Positions 34,205 to 43,251 of a stretch of 64,000 nt of DNA are shown piece by piece; position 1 is the stretch's first letter; each line of letters opens with the position of its first letter. The notes beneath the pieces were generated by a model. The model made no database searches, was not told where the DNA came from, and saw only the letters and a program-made list of their open reading frames with translations. This DNA is from Nocardia jiangxiensis NBRC 101359 (GTDB lineage Bacteria; Actinomycetota; Actinomycetes; Mycobacteriales; Mycobacteriaceae). The stretch lies in the NCBI RefSeq assembly GCF_000308615.1, contig NZ_BAGB01000173.1, positions 1 through 64,000 of the forward strand. Reading direction: 5' to 3'. The position numbers and the translations under genes are program-made.

Positions 34205-35590
34205 TCAGGCGGATGTCGGTGACGTGGCGCGAATGTGGCGGTAGGTCGCGCCCGGATGGTCCGCTGCGAGATGCGATCCCGCGCCGCCGAGTCGTTCGCG
34301 CAGAGTGCCGAGTTCGGGGTGGTCGGGGACTCGGCCGCGGCGGCGCAGTTCGGGGACCACGAGACGGCCGAAATCGGCGAAGGTGCCCGGAGTGGTGACG
34401 TACGCGATGTTGAAGCCGTCCACGTCGGCCTCGGCGATCCAGCGTTCCAGCTCGTCGGCGACCTCTCCCGGGTCGCCGACCAGGAGCGGCCCGCGACCGC
34501 CCAACCCGATCTCCTCGGCGAGCAGGCGCGGGGTCCAGGTGCGGTCCGGGTCGGCGGTGGTGAAGGACGCGAGTGCGGACCGGTTGGCGTCGGTATCGGT
34601 GTAGCGCAACGGTTCGTCGGGATCGAGTCCGGCCAGATCCACCCCGGTCCAGCCGCCGAACAGGGCGAACGCGCCGCTCGTGCTCACCAGTTTCCGGTAC
34701 TCGGCGAGTTTCGCCACGGCCCGCTCGTGCGTCTCGGCGACGATCGGGGTGACCATGGTGAAGACCTTGATCGAACGTGGATCGCGGCCGAATTCGGCTG
34801 CGGCGGCACGCAATGCGCGCACCGGTCCGCGCACGACCTGCGGGGTCGGACCCGAGACGAACACCGCCTCGGCATGTGCGGCGGCGAACCGCACACCGCG
34901 CGGCGAGGCTCCCGCCTGGAACAGCACGGGCGTGCGCTGCGCGGACGGCTCACACAGGAACGGGCCCGGCACGGTGAAATACCGTCCGCTGTGGTCGATG
35001 TCGTGCACCTTAGCCGGATCGACGAACACCCCGCGCTCGCGATCGCGCACGACCGCATCGGATTCCCACGACCCCTCCCACAGCTTGTAGCAGACCTCGA
35101 GATACTCCTCGGCGATCTCGTAACGCTGATCGTGTGGAATCTGCGTGCCGAGCCCGAGATTGCGTGCGGCGCTGTCCAGATAGGAGGTCACGATATTCCA
35201 GGCGACCCGGCCGCCGGTGAGATGGTCCAGCGTCGAGAGTCTGCGCGCGAGTGCGTACGGCTGCTCGTAGGTCAGCGAGAGGGTGACGCCGAAGCCCAGC
35301 GTGCGCGTCACCGCGGCCATGGCCGAGATCGCCAGGCTCGGATCGTTGACCGGGAACTGCGCCGCATCGGTGATCGCCGCGTCCCGGGAGCCGCCGTAGA
35401 CGTCGTACACGCCCAGGATGTCGGCCAGGAACAGCGCGTCGAAACCGCCGTCCTCCAGGGTGCGGGCCAGTTCGGTCCAATAGTCCAGTTCGCGATAGCG
35501 GTGGCCCTGATCGTCGGGGTGCCGCCACAGGCCCGCCGATTGATGTCCGACACAGGCCATGTCGAAGGCGTTGAGATGGATCCGACTCAT
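34205..35590 (-). CDS. LLM-class flavin-dependent monooxygenase, NtaA/SnaA/DszA type
   Basis: The 461-residue protein reads along its full length as a nitrilotriacetate/dibenzothiophene-sulfone monooxygenase family member (AGLWRHPDDQ, DYWTELARTLEDGGFDALF, GGRVAWNIVTSYLDSAARN, GASPRGVRFAAAHAEAVF). Such enzymes use FMNH2 from a separate reductase to cleave C-N or C-S bonds. No reductase is adjacent. Its ATG overlaps the stop of the MFS gene by four bases, so substrate uptake and oxidation are coupled. Confidence 0.9.
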   Translation of the reverse strand: MSRIHLNAFDMACVGHQSAGLWRHPDDQGHRYRELDYWTELARTLEDGGFDALFLADILGVYDVYGGSRDAAITDAAQFPVNDPSLAISAMAAVTRTLGFGVTLSLTYEQPYALARRLSTLDHLTGGRVAWNIVTSYLDSAARNLGLGTQIPHDQRYEIAEEYLEVCYKLWEGSWESDAVVRDRERGVFVDPAKVHDIDHSGRYFTVPGPFLCEPSAQRTPVLFQAGASPRGVRFAAAHAEAVFVSGPTPQVVRGPVRALRAAAAEFGRDPRSIKVFTMVTPIVAETHERAVAKLAEYRKLVSTSGAFALFGGWTGVDLAGLDPDEPLRYTDTDANRSALASFTTADPDRTWTPRLLAEEIGLGGRGPLLVGDPGEVADELERWIAEADVDGFNIAYVTTPGTFADFGRLVVPELRRRGRVPDHPELGTLRERLGGAGSHLAADHPGATYRHIRATSPTSA

Positions 35591-36900
35591 ACGTGCTCCC
35601 CGAGATCATCGCGGTAGGTGTCCCGCGCGACGTGCGCCGAGACGAACGTGATCGCCGCCAGCACAGCGAAATACACCACGATCAGCCACGGCCGGCCGCC
35701 GCCGATGGACAGCAGTGCGGCCGCGATGAGCGGCGCGAATCCGCCCGAGAGCACCGCGCCGATCTGATATCCCAGTGATGCGCCGCTGTAGCGCACCCGG
35801 ACGTCGAACAGTTCGGCGAACCACGCGGCCTGTGGACCGTACATGGAATCGTGAACGATGTTGACTCCCACCACGATCGCCAGTACCACGGCGATCGCCG
35901 AACCGGTCGCGGCGGCCACGAAGAACAATGCCAGCGCGAAAACCCCCGCTCCCGCGCCGAACAGATACAGCGGACGACGGCCCACCCGATCCGACAGCAG
36001 CGCCCACCCGGGGGTGCTCAGGAAACCCAGCGCAGAGGAGATCAGCACCGCGATCAGACCGACCTGACTGCCCTTGCCGAAGACGGTGTCCAGGTAGGTC
36101 AGCGAGTAGGTGGTCAGCAGGACGAACAAGGCGATCTGGGACAGTCGAAGTCCCGTGGTGAGCAGCACATTTCGTGGTTGGGTGCGCAACACCTCGATGA
36201 CCGGGAGTCTGGCCTGCGCGCCGTCGCGGCGCAGGCGTTCGAACACCTCTGCGTCGGTGAGGCGCAATCGCACCAGCAGACCGATCACCACCAGGATGAT
36301 GCTGAGCAGGAACGGGATTCGCCAGCCGTAATCGAGGAACGCCCGCGATCCCAGGCCGATCCGGGTCCCGGCGAAAACGCCGGTCGCCAGCAGCATTCCG
36401 GCCGGTGAACCGAGTTGGGTGAAACTGCCGAACAGCCCGCGCCGACCGGGCGGGGCGTGCTCGACCGAAAGCAGCGCCGCGCCACCCCATTCCGCGCCGA
36501 CGGCCAGACCTTGGATCAGCCGCAACGCCGCCAGCAGCGCCGGGGCGGCCACACCCGCCTGCGCATAGGTCGGCAGTACGCCGATCGCGGCGGTGGCAAC
36601 TCCCATCAGCAGTAACGCGCCGACCAGGACGGTCTTGCGGCCCAGTCGATCCCCGAGATGTCCGGAGACGACCGCGCCGATCGGCCGGGCCCCGAATCCG
36701 GCCGCGTACGTGGCGAACGAGGCCAGCGTGCCCGCCGTGGACGAGACGTTCGGGAAGAACAGCGGTTTGAACACCAGCGCGGACGCGGTGGCGTACAGGT
36801 AGAAGTCGTACCACTCGATGGTGGTGCCGATCATGCTGCCCACGGCGACCGTGCGGGCCCGGACGCCGGTACCGCTCGGTGTCCGGTCGAGAGTAACCAC
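35587..36900 (-). CDS. MFS transporter, metabolite:H+ symporter type
   Basis: The 437-residue protein has twelve predicted helices and the MHS-family pattern (GTTIEWYDFYLYATASALVF, HLGDRLGRKTVLVGALLLMG, RLIQGLAVGAEWGGAALL). It resembles proline/shikimate/alpha-ketoglutarate symporters. The GTG at 36900 is taken as start; the open frame further upstream is a shadow of other DNA. It is the first gene of a two-gene unit with the monooxygenase, so it probably imports that enzyme's substrate. Confidence 0.9.
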   Translation of the reverse strand: MVTLDRTPSGTGVRARTVAVGSMIGTTIEWYDFYLYATASALVFKPLFFPNVSSTAGTLASFATYAAGFGARPIGAVVSGHLGDRLGRKTVLVGALLLMGVATAAIGVLPTYAQAGVAAPALLAALRLIQGLAVGAEWGGAALLSVEHAPPGRRGLFGSFTQLGSPAGMLLATGVFAGTRIGLGSRAFLDYGWRIPFLLSIILVVIGLLVRLRLTDAEVFERLRRDGAQARLPVIEVLRTQPRNVLLTTGLRLSQIALFVLLTTYSLTYLDTVFGKGSQVGLIAVLISSALGFLSTPGWALLSDRVGRRPLYLFGAGAGVFALALFFVAAATGSAIAVVLAIVVGVNIVHDSMYGPQAAWFAELFDVRVRYSGASLGYQIGAVLSGGFAPLIAAALLSIGGGRPWLIVVYFAVLAAITFVSAHVARDTYRDDLGEHV

Positions 36901-37016
36901 AGTCGGGCAGGCTAGGCCGCTCCGACGAGGTGCGTAAGGTTTGCCATCGGCGTGATCCGAACCGCGGTGGCGTTGTCGTTCACCGCCGTCGCGACCGGAC
37001 GGCGATCGGGCTGCGG

Positions 37017-37304
37017 CTACGTCCCGATGACGGCGTTCATGATCGTTCCCGCGCTGGTCGCGACCAGTCCGCCGATCATGGCTCCCGCCACCATCTTCGG
37101 TGACTGGGAGCCGCCGCCGGTCCACTTCTCCCAGGCGAAATGGCCTCCGGCGTAGACGATTGCGAGGATCCCGGACATGATGACGAACCAGGTGAAGTAC
37201 CGCACGAGCTTCATCAATTTGTCCGCCGCGGGCGGTGTCTCGGGGGTGGGGTTGCCGACCTGCGCGAGAACGGCTTCGTGAAGGTGAAGGGCCACGAGAA
37301 TCAT
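37017..37304 (-). CDS. small two-helix membrane protein, paralogue of the 1.0 kb gene
   Basis: The 95-residue protein shares GNPTPETPP-ADKL, YFTWF, FAWEKW, SPKMVAGAMIGG and SAGTIMN with the protein at 877-1170. It has one helix at about 34-53 and another near the end. ATG at 37304 follows AAAGAG by 7 bases. A conserved 15-bp palindrome lies about 95 bases upstream. Pilin-like (VirB2/TrbC-like) architecture is possible; there are no secretion or conjugation genes in the window. Confidence 0.75.
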   Translation of the reverse strand: MILVALHLHEAVLAQVGNPTPETPPAADKLMKLVRYFTWFVIMSGILAIVYAGGHFAWEKWTGGGSQSPKMVAGAMIGGLVATSAGTIMNAVIGT

Positions 37305-37397
37305 GACGAGGCTCTTTTCGCAATCGTGGAGCTTGCCCGATAACTGTCGTGAGAATCTTAGTGGCAGAGCGTGATTGAATGCCACCTGATCGAACGT

Positions 37398-37412
37398 CGT
37401 TGCCCTGCAACG
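37398..37412. promoter_or_regulatory. 15-bp palindrome, copy 1 of a repeated intergenic element
   Basis: CGTTGCCCTGCAACG is a perfect 6-3-6 palindrome upstream of the small membrane gene and beyond the end of the reductase gene. A closely related site, with matching flanks, lies at 39529-39543. The shared core plus flank suggests one regulator acting at both places. Confidence 0.5.
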
Positions 37413-37464
37413 CTGGTAGTGGCAGCACAAGGGCCGCAGCGGTGGGTGGTTCGGCAGCGGATGT

Positions 37465-38571
37465 TCAGTGCCGCTCGGCCGCACCGGCACCTATCATGTG
37501 CGCGGACTCTCTCCGTAGCCGATCCGCGGGCCAGGGCAGCAGCACTACTTTGCCGACGGCCGCGTTGTCCTCCATGTATCGGTGGGTCGCGGAGAGCTCG
37601 TCGAGACCCACGACACGGTCCACGGTGGGGCGATAGAGCCCCGACTCCACTTGGTGGATGATCCGTTGCAGAACGTCTCTGCCCGCACGGCCTCGAAAGT
37701 CGTTGCTGTGAAAGGTAGTGAGCTTGGTGCCGGACGGGATCATCGCGATCGGTTCGAAGTCGTGGAGCGTCCAGCCGCTCAAGGAGCCTGCGACGCAGAC
37801 CGTCCCGCCGCGGCGTACCAGTCGTAGCGAGTCCACCGCGGTGGCGGCTCCCACCAGATCCAGTACGTGATCGGGGCCGTCGGGCCAGACGGTGTGCACG
37901 GCGTCGGCGAGCGATGCGCCCTCATCGACCAGGACGTGCTGGACGCCCGCCGCGACGAGTGCGTCGATTCGGTCGCGTCGCCGGGTCGTGGCCGCGATCC
38001 GGGCGCCGTAACCGGCGGCGATCGACACCGCGGCCAGCCCGACCGAGGAGGTTCCGCCGCGGATGCGGATCAGCAACCGGCTGCTGGCGCCCGGCGTGAG
38101 CCCGGCCGCGTCGAGTGCACCCTGTGCGGTGAGGTAGGTCTCGGGCAGGGCAGCCAGGACGTTCCAGGGCAGTGTGGTGTCGACCGGCATCAGCAGCGCA
38201 TCGGGCAGCAACGCGTATTGTGCGTAGCCACCGTCGAATTCGCGTCCCATCTCGCCCATCACCGCCGCGACGGTGGTCCCCTCGGGCAGCGCCGGATCGG
38301 TCGAGACCGCCACGGTGCCCACGCATTCGATGCCCAGCACTCGCGGGAAGGTGACGCTGGGGGAGTGGCCCTGGCGGGTTCTGAGTTCGGACCGGTTCAA
38401 GCCCGCGCCGCGCACTCGGACCAGGGTCCAGCCCGGACGGATCGTCGGAATCGGCAGGTCGTGGATCTCGAGTACGTCCGGGCCTCCCGCGCCGACGCAG
38501 ACCGCCGCCCGCATCGTGGTTCTGTTCCCGGGCTCCGGGTGAGTGGCGTTCGTTCGAAGGTTGTCGTGCAT
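37465..38571 (-). CDS. medium-chain reductase (quinone-oxidoreductase type)
   Basis: The 368-residue protein has the MDR pattern (GAGLNRSELRTRQGHSP, FPRVLGIECVGTV, the NADPH-binding RGGTSSVGLAAVSIAAGYG, and VLDLVGAATAVDS). There is no set of four Cys for a structural zinc, so it fits the zinc-free NADPH:quinone reductase branch. An internal ATG at 38514 may be the true start. It is divergent from an AraC regulator by only 54 bases and is probably its target. Confidence 0.9.
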   Translation of the reverse strand: MHDNLRTNATHPEPGNRTTMRAAVCVGAGGPDVLEIHDLPIPTIRPGWTLVRVRGAGLNRSELRTRQGHSPSVTFPRVLGIECVGTVAVSTDPALPEGTTVAAVMGEMGREFDGGYAQYALLPDALLMPVDTTLPWNVLAALPETYLTAQGALDAAGLTPGASSRLLIRIRGGTSSVGLAAVSIAAGYGARIAATTRRRDRIDALVAAGVQHVLVDEGASLADAVHTVWPDGPDHVLDLVGAATAVDSLRLVRRGGTVCVAGSLSGWTLHDFEPIAMIPSGTKLTTFHSNDFRGRAGRDVLQRIIHQVESGLYRPTVDRVVGLDELSATHRYMEDNAAVGKVVLLPWPADRLRRESAHMIGAGAAERH

Positions 38572-38625
38572 AGGCCCACTGTCGTGCAGTGACGGTGTGG
38601 CTGCCCACCGATAGAATGCCAGGTT

Positions 38626-39405
38626 GTGCCCGTAGCCCGCCAGCCTTCCTCAACGGGTGCCACATCGCGGTTGTGGCCCTCCGGCGGGGTGCATCTGTGG
38701 CCGACCGGGGCGACGAGCTCGCTGCATTCCCATCGTCGCGGACACCTGGTGTACGCGGCCCGCGGCGTGCTGTCGGTGCGCACCGAACGTGGCACGTCGA
38801 TCGTTCCGGCCAACCGGATCGCCTGGACCCCAGCCGGATTCACGCATCGGCACCGGGCGCACGGGGACACCGACATGCGGATCGTGTTCCTGTCGCCGTC
38901 GCTGGCGCGGATCCTGCCCGAACGACCCGTCGTCTTCACCGCGTCCGGTCTGGCTCGTGAGGTCGTGCTGAGTCTGACCGGTCCTCGCGAGTACGATCGT
39001 GCCGCTCGCACCCGGCTGCATCGAGTCCTGGTCGACGAACTGCGCGAGGCCCGCGAACAACCGCTGCAACTGCCCGAACCGCTGGACGACAGATTGCGTG
39101 CCGTCGCGCGACTGCTGTACGAAACCCCCTCGGACAACTCGTCATTGGCCGAACTCGGCCGCGCGGTCGGTGCCGGAGCCCGGACGCTCAGCCGCCTGTT
39201 CCGCAACGAGCTCGGCATGACCTTCTACGAGTGGCGGACCCAGGTGCGCATTCATCACGCCCTGGTCCTGCTCGCCGACGGCCACGACATCACCTATGTG
39301 GCCCACGCGTGCGGATGGGCCAACCCCAGCGGCTTCATCGCGGCCTTCACCGGCGTCGTCGGTACCACCCCGGGCCGCTACCGAACCGGAGGGACCACCG
39401 AGTGA
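38626..39405 (+). CDS. AraC family transcription regulator with cupin sensor
   Basis: The 259-residue protein has a cupin-like N-terminal half (SSLHSHRRGHLVYAARGVLS, GFTHRHRAHGDTD) and two AraC helix-turn-helix units at about 150-255 (LAELGRAVGAGARTLSRLF, ITYVAHACGWANPSGFIAAF). It most likely controls the divergent reductase, whose start is 54 bases away. The His-rich cupin half could bind a metal or a small effector. Confidence 0.92.
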   Translation: MPVARQPSSTGATSRLWPSGGVHLWPTGATSSLHSHRRGHLVYAARGVLSVRTERGTSIVPANRIAWTPAGFTHRHRAHGDTDMRIVFLSPSLARILPERPVVFTASGLAREVVLSLTGPREYDRAARTRLHRVLVDELREAREQPLQLPEPLDDRLRAVARLLYETPSDNSSLAELGRAVGAGARTLSRLFRNELGMTFYEWRTQVRIHHALVLLADGHDITYVAHACGWANPSGFIAAFTGVVGTTPGRYRTGGTTE

Positions 39406-39528
39406 TCGGGCGGCTTGCGCCGTTGCCCATGTCGCGTGCGGCGACCTCCGCCTCGGTCCACGATCCGCGGGAGGGGCGAGTACCCGATCGGTGAGGCGGA
39501 GCCGCCGGAGGCGAATATCGTTGCCCTG

Positions 39529-39543
39529 CACCGCAGGTAGGGA
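39529..39543. promoter_or_regulatory. 15-bp palindrome, copy 2 of a repeated intergenic element
   Basis: CGTTGCCCTGCACCG differs from the 37398 copy by one base, and the identity continues into the flank (GGTAG). It lies 33 bases before the GTG of the HbpS/GlcG-like gene, where an operator would cover the promoter. Confidence 0.5.
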
Positions 39544-39576
39544 CGGCCCGGCAGACCGCCGGTGTACTTTTGCGTC

Positions 39577-40008
39577 GTGTCGAATACTCCACGCCTTCCC
39601 GGGCTCACGCTGGCCGAGGCCGACCATCTGGTGAACACCGCGCTGGCGGTCGGCGCGGAGCGGGGTTTCCCGCCGCTCGCGGTCGCCGTCCTGGATGTCA
39701 CCGGTGAGGTGGTCGTCCTGCGGCGCGGTGACGGCGGCATGCCCATGACCAGCCGGATCGCGGTGGCCAAGGCGCGAACCGCGTTGCAGGCGCTGCGGTC
39801 CTCCGGCCGGATCGACCTGCCCGGCAGCATCGTCGACAGTATCCAGCACCTCTACGGCGGCGACTTCGTCCCGTGGGCGGGCGGGGTCCTGATCACCGAC
39901 GGCGACGTCGTGCTGGGCGCCGCGGGCGCGTCCGGCGCCCACGCCGTCGAGGACGAAGAGGCCGTGCAGACGGCGGTGCAACGCTGGCAGGAGGACCGCC
40001 AGCGCTGA
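39577..40008 (+). CDS. HbpS/GlcG-like (heme-binding family) protein
   Basis: The 143-residue protein has the pattern of the GlcG/HbpS family (LTLAEADHLVNTALAVGAER, PLAVAVLDVTGEVVVLRRGD, MTSRIAVAKARTALQAL, GVLITDGDVVLGAAGASGA). Some members bind heme; others are linked to glycolate or propanediol use. There is no signal peptide. The GTG at 39577 is used because the five codons before it are not conserved. The upstream palindrome suggests control by a regulator outside the window. Confidence 0.88.
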   Translation: MSNTPRLPGLTLAEADHLVNTALAVGAERGFPPLAVAVLDVTGEVVVLRRGDGGMPMTSRIAVAKARTALQALRSSGRIDLPGSIVDSIQHLYGGDFVPWAGGVLITDGDVVLGAAGASGAHAVEDEEAVQTAVQRWQEDRQR

Positions 40009-40009
40009 A

Positions 40010-40310
40010 TCATCCCAGGGCGGTGAGTATTTCGTCCGCGAGCGGCTGCGATGAGGCCGGATTCTGTCCGGTGTACAGGTTGCGGCGTCTCGGTGAGTAC
40101 GCGCGCGGAATCGGCGTTCGCCGCCAGATCCCGCATCGGACCGTGCCCACCCGGGTAGAAGACCGCGTCGTAGCCGGACGGCCGCATGGTCGCCAGATCG
40201 ATCGGATTCCGCAGTTCCTGCGCGGCCAGGGGCCCGAACTCGTCCTCTTCCACGGCGCCGGTGGCCACCCGGAGTCCGACCGAATCGTTGTGCTGGTCGG
40301 TTGCTGGGAT
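40010..40310 (-). pseudogene. DJ-1/PfpI family gene with internal deletion
   Basis: The N-terminal part (GAVEEDEFGPLAAQEL, YDAVFYPGGHGPMRDL, DSARVLTE) ends at about 40089. In another frame the sequence continues at once with RNLYTGQNPASSQPLADEIL and a stop at 40010, the normal C-terminus of the family. About 60-80 residues with the catalytic Cys and the GYR/CFTN segment are missing. The junction marks a deletion with a frameshift, so the gene is inactive. Confidence 0.8.
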
Positions 40311-40398
40311 GCGCGTCGTTCTCGCCGGAAACCGGGGTGAAGTTGGTTATCGTTGCGATGCTGTGCGGTTTCCGGTTCCCGAGGGCGAGGATGCAGGT

Positions 40399-42303
40399 AT
40401 GGGCAGGCAATGGGCCTCGCGTCGGGCGATCGCGGACCTCGCGCCCGGCTGGCTGGTCGAGGTGGTGCGGCCGGCGCCCGCGACGCCGCCCTGGGGCCGG
40501 ATGACGTTGTGCCTGATCGCGGTGGTGACGCCGTTGGCGGTCGCGGTCGCCGCGGGGCGGCTGATCGACGGGACGTTGCCCGCGATGGGCGCGCTCACCG
40601 CGGTGGCGGCCGATCAGGGCGGCTCGTATCGGGCGCGGTCGCTGCGGTTCGCGGTGGTGGCGGTGGCCGGTGCGGCCGGATTTCTCGCGGGCGGCTACAT
40701 CCGCGGGCTGGGCTGGTGGACGGTGCTGGGCATCACGGCATTGTCGCTGGTGGCCGCGCTGTTGAGCGGGGTGGGCGGTACCGGTTCGGTCGCCGGGCTG
40801 AACCTGCTGGTCACCTCGGTGGTGGCGACCGGGATGCCGCTGGCCGGAGCGCCGTGGCGCAATGCCGCGATGTTCGTCGCCGGAGCCTGCTGGACGATTC
40901 TGCTGGTCCTGCTGATCTGGCCGATGCATCCGACGCTCCCCGAACGCGAAGGCGTCGCCGCGACCTATCGCGCACTGGCGGATTTCCTGCGCACCCCGAA
41001 CGCGGACACTGCCGCGAGGTTCGGCCAGGCACGACGCACCGCCTACGAAGCCATCCTCGCCGCGCGCTCATGGTCGCCGGGTTCCCAGCGTGAACGCACC
41101 AGACTCGTTGCGCTGCTGAATCAGTCGAGTGTGGTGCGCGATGCGGGCGTGGCACTGGACCTGGAGAGTATCGACGCGGCCCCGAAATCGGCGCGGTATG
41201 CCGAGCAGATCGCCGCGGCGGTTCTCGGTGAGCCGCACACCGCCACGCCGATGCCCGACGCGCAGAGTGCGGCGACCCCGGCGCGCCGTGCGCTGCGTTC
41301 GGCGCTGGCCGGTGCGATGGAACTGGTCGACGGCGACTACCTGAGCGAACAGGTGCAGTCCTCGACCGGTGCGCGACCACGGCGGCCGGTGCGCGCGGTG
41401 CTGGCGCAGATGCGGACCGGTCGCCTGTTGCGTTTGTTCGCGCTGCGGCTGTCGGTGTGCATGGCGGTGGCGGGCGTGGTGAGCGAGTTGTTCTCGCTGC
41501 AACGGTCGTACTGGGTGATGTTGACCGTGGCAGTGGTGCTCAAGCCCGACTTCGGGTCGGTGTTCGCGCGTGCGCTGCAACGTGGGCTGGGCACCATCGT
41601 CGGCGCGGTGATCGGCGCCGCGCTGCTGGCCATCGCCTCGGACGGGCCGTGGCTGCTGATTCCGATCGCACTGCTGGCCTTCGCGATGCCGTACGGCAAA
41701 CGCCGGAACTGGGGACTGTTCTCGACGTTCCAGACGCCGCTGGTGATCCTGTTCATCGATCTGCCCGCGCACATCGGCTGGAAATTGGCCGAGATCCGGC
41801 TGCTCGACGCGGTCGTCGGCTGCGCGATCGTGTTGATCCTGGGATATCTGCCGTGGCCCGGAAGCTGGCAGGCGCCGGTGCGGCCCCGGCTTGCCGACGC
41901 GCTCGACGCGATCGCCGAATACTTCGGCGGCGCTTTCGGTTCCGAGGAGGCGAATCTGCCGCAGCTGCGCCGCGCGGCCTACGACCGCCTCGGGGATCTG
42001 CGCACCTCGTTCCAGCGCGCGATCGCCGAACCCGCGGCGGTGAGTCGTCGCATGCTGGCCTGGTGGCCCGCGGTCATCGCCGCGGAACGAGCACTGGATG
42101 TCGCCACCGCCACGGTCGCGCGCACCGCACACGGTGCGCCGGCACCGGCTGCCGCGGGATTGGCCGAGACCGTGCATGCGATGGCCGAGGACATCCGGAC
42201 CGGTCGGCCCATCCCGGAGGTGCCCGAGCCGCCCGACGAGCAGAGCCGTCCGCTGAGCGATGCGGTTCGCGGCGTGCGGTACGCGTTGTCCGGCGAACAC
42301 TGA
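40399..42303 (+). CDS. FUSC family membrane protein (aromatic-acid-exporter-like)
   Basis: The 634-residue protein has two blocks of membrane helices (about 35-165 and 395-530), each followed by a cytoplasmic helical domain. The second block has RSYWVMLTVAVVLKPDFGSV and the family GTIVGAVIGAALL, typical of FUSC/YccS/AaeB-type proteins. These are linked to export of aromatic acids or other small molecules. GAGG lies 8 bases before the ATG at 40399. The gene stands alone, so the substrate is unknown. Confidence 0.88.
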   Translation: MGRQWASRRAIADLAPGWLVEVVRPAPATPPWGRMTLCLIAVVTPLAVAVAAGRLIDGTLPAMGALTAVAADQGGSYRARSLRFAVVAVAGAAGFLAGGYIRGLGWWTVLGITALSLVAALLSGVGGTGSVAGLNLLVTSVVATGMPLAGAPWRNAAMFVAGACWTILLVLLIWPMHPTLPEREGVAATYRALADFLRTPNADTAARFGQARRTAYEAILAARSWSPGSQRERTRLVALLNQSSVVRDAGVALDLESIDAAPKSARYAEQIAAAVLGEPHTATPMPDAQSAATPARRALRSALAGAMELVDGDYLSEQVQSSTGARPRRPVRAVLAQMRTGRLLRLFALRLSVCMAVAGVVSELFSLQRSYWVMLTVAVVLKPDFGSVFARALQRGLGTIVGAVIGAALLAIASDGPWLLIPIALLAFAMPYGKRRNWGLFSTFQTPLVILFIDLPAHIGWKLAEIRLLDAVVGCAIVLILGYLPWPGSWQAPVRPRLADALDAIAEYFGGAFGSEEANLPQLRRAAYDRLGDLRTSFQRAIAEPAAVSRRMLAWWPAVIAAERALDVATATVARTAHGAPAPAAAGLAETVHAMAEDIRTGRPIPEVPEPPDEQSRPLSDAVRGVRYALSGEH

Positions 42304-42357
42304 CCCCTGGAAGTAATCGGATGCCCTCGCCCTCGCACGCGACTACGGTGGGCAGAC

Positions 42358-43251
42358 GTGGACGATAATCGAAATGACCTGACACCGCGGCCTTTTCGTT
42401 TCGCGGTCGGAATAACCTCCACCGGCCCGCGCAGTCAGTGGCAGGACCGGGCACGCCAGGCCGAAGATCTGGGCTTCGACGTGGTCCAGGTCGCCGACCA
42501 TCTCGGCATGGTCTCCCCGTTCCCGGCGCTGATCACCATGGCCGAGGCGACCAGCCGCGTGCGGGTCGGCACGATGGTGCTCAACTCCGGCTTCTACCGC
42601 CCCGCCCTGCTGGCCCGGGACATGGCGAGTATGGGCCTGCTCACCGACGGACGGTTCGACTTCGGAATCGGGGCCGGACCGGATTTCGCCAAGCCCGAAT
42701 TCGAGGTCGCCGGACTGCCTTTCCCGGGCGGGCGGCAGCGGATCGAGAACCTGGCCGAGTCCCTCATCGAGATCCGCAAGCTGTTCGCGAACGATCATCA
42801 GCCGCCGCTGCCGCACCAGATTCCGGTGCTCGTGGCCGGTGCCGGTGACCGGTTGATCCGAGTGGCCGCCGAGTACGCCGATACGGTCGCCATGGCCGGG
42901 GTGCCCGTCGGCTCGGACATCGATTCCGACGCAGCGGGAGTCGCCGCGCTCGCCCGGCGCGTGGAGTTCGTTCGCGAGGCCGCCGGGGAACGTTTCGCCG
43001 ATCTCGAACTGGGCCTGACCGTCCAGGCGATCGAGGTGCAGGGCCACGAGTCCGATCTGGGCATGGTGCGCAGGTTCAATCCGGGTCTGACCGAGGAGCA
43101 GTACCGCTATCTGCCCGGCGTCCTGCACGGCACCGCCCGCGATATCGCCGACACGCTGCGGCACTACCGCGACGAGTACTCCATCACGCACTATTCGGTG
43201 TCCGAGACCCGGATGAGCGGCCTGGCCGAGGTGATCGCCGAACTGCGCTGA
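42358..43251 (+). CDS. LLM-class F420-dependent oxidoreductase (TIGR03621-like)
   Basis: The 297-residue protein matches the actinobacterial F420-type luciferase-like family (QWQDRARQAEDLGFDVVQVA, DHLGMVSPFPALITMAEAT, RVRVGTMVLNSGFYRPALLA, DGRFDFGIGAGPDF). It uses reduced F420 or flavin to reduce or oxidise an unknown substrate. It starts at a GTG. Its C-terminus overlaps a doubtful minus-strand frame. Confidence 0.88.
   Translation: MDDNRNDLTPRPFRFAVGITSTGPRSQWQDRARQAEDLGFDVVQVADHLGMVSPFPALITMAEATSRVRVGTMVLNSGFYRPALLARDMASMGLLTDGRFDFGIGAGPDFAKPEFEVAGLPFPGGRQRIENLAESLIEIRKLFANDHQPPLPHQIPVLVAGAGDRLIRVAAEYADTVAMAGVPVGSDIDSDAAGVAALARRVEFVREAAGERFADLELGLTVQAIEVQGHESDLGMVRRFNPGLTEEQYRYLPGVLHGTARDIADTLRHYRDEYSITHYSVSETRMSGLAEVIAELR

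Noticed and set aside
40186..40398. Upstream extension of the FUSC open frame
   Set aside because: These 71 codons are antisense to the DJ-1 remnant and not membrane-like; the ATG at 40399 has a suitable ribosome site.
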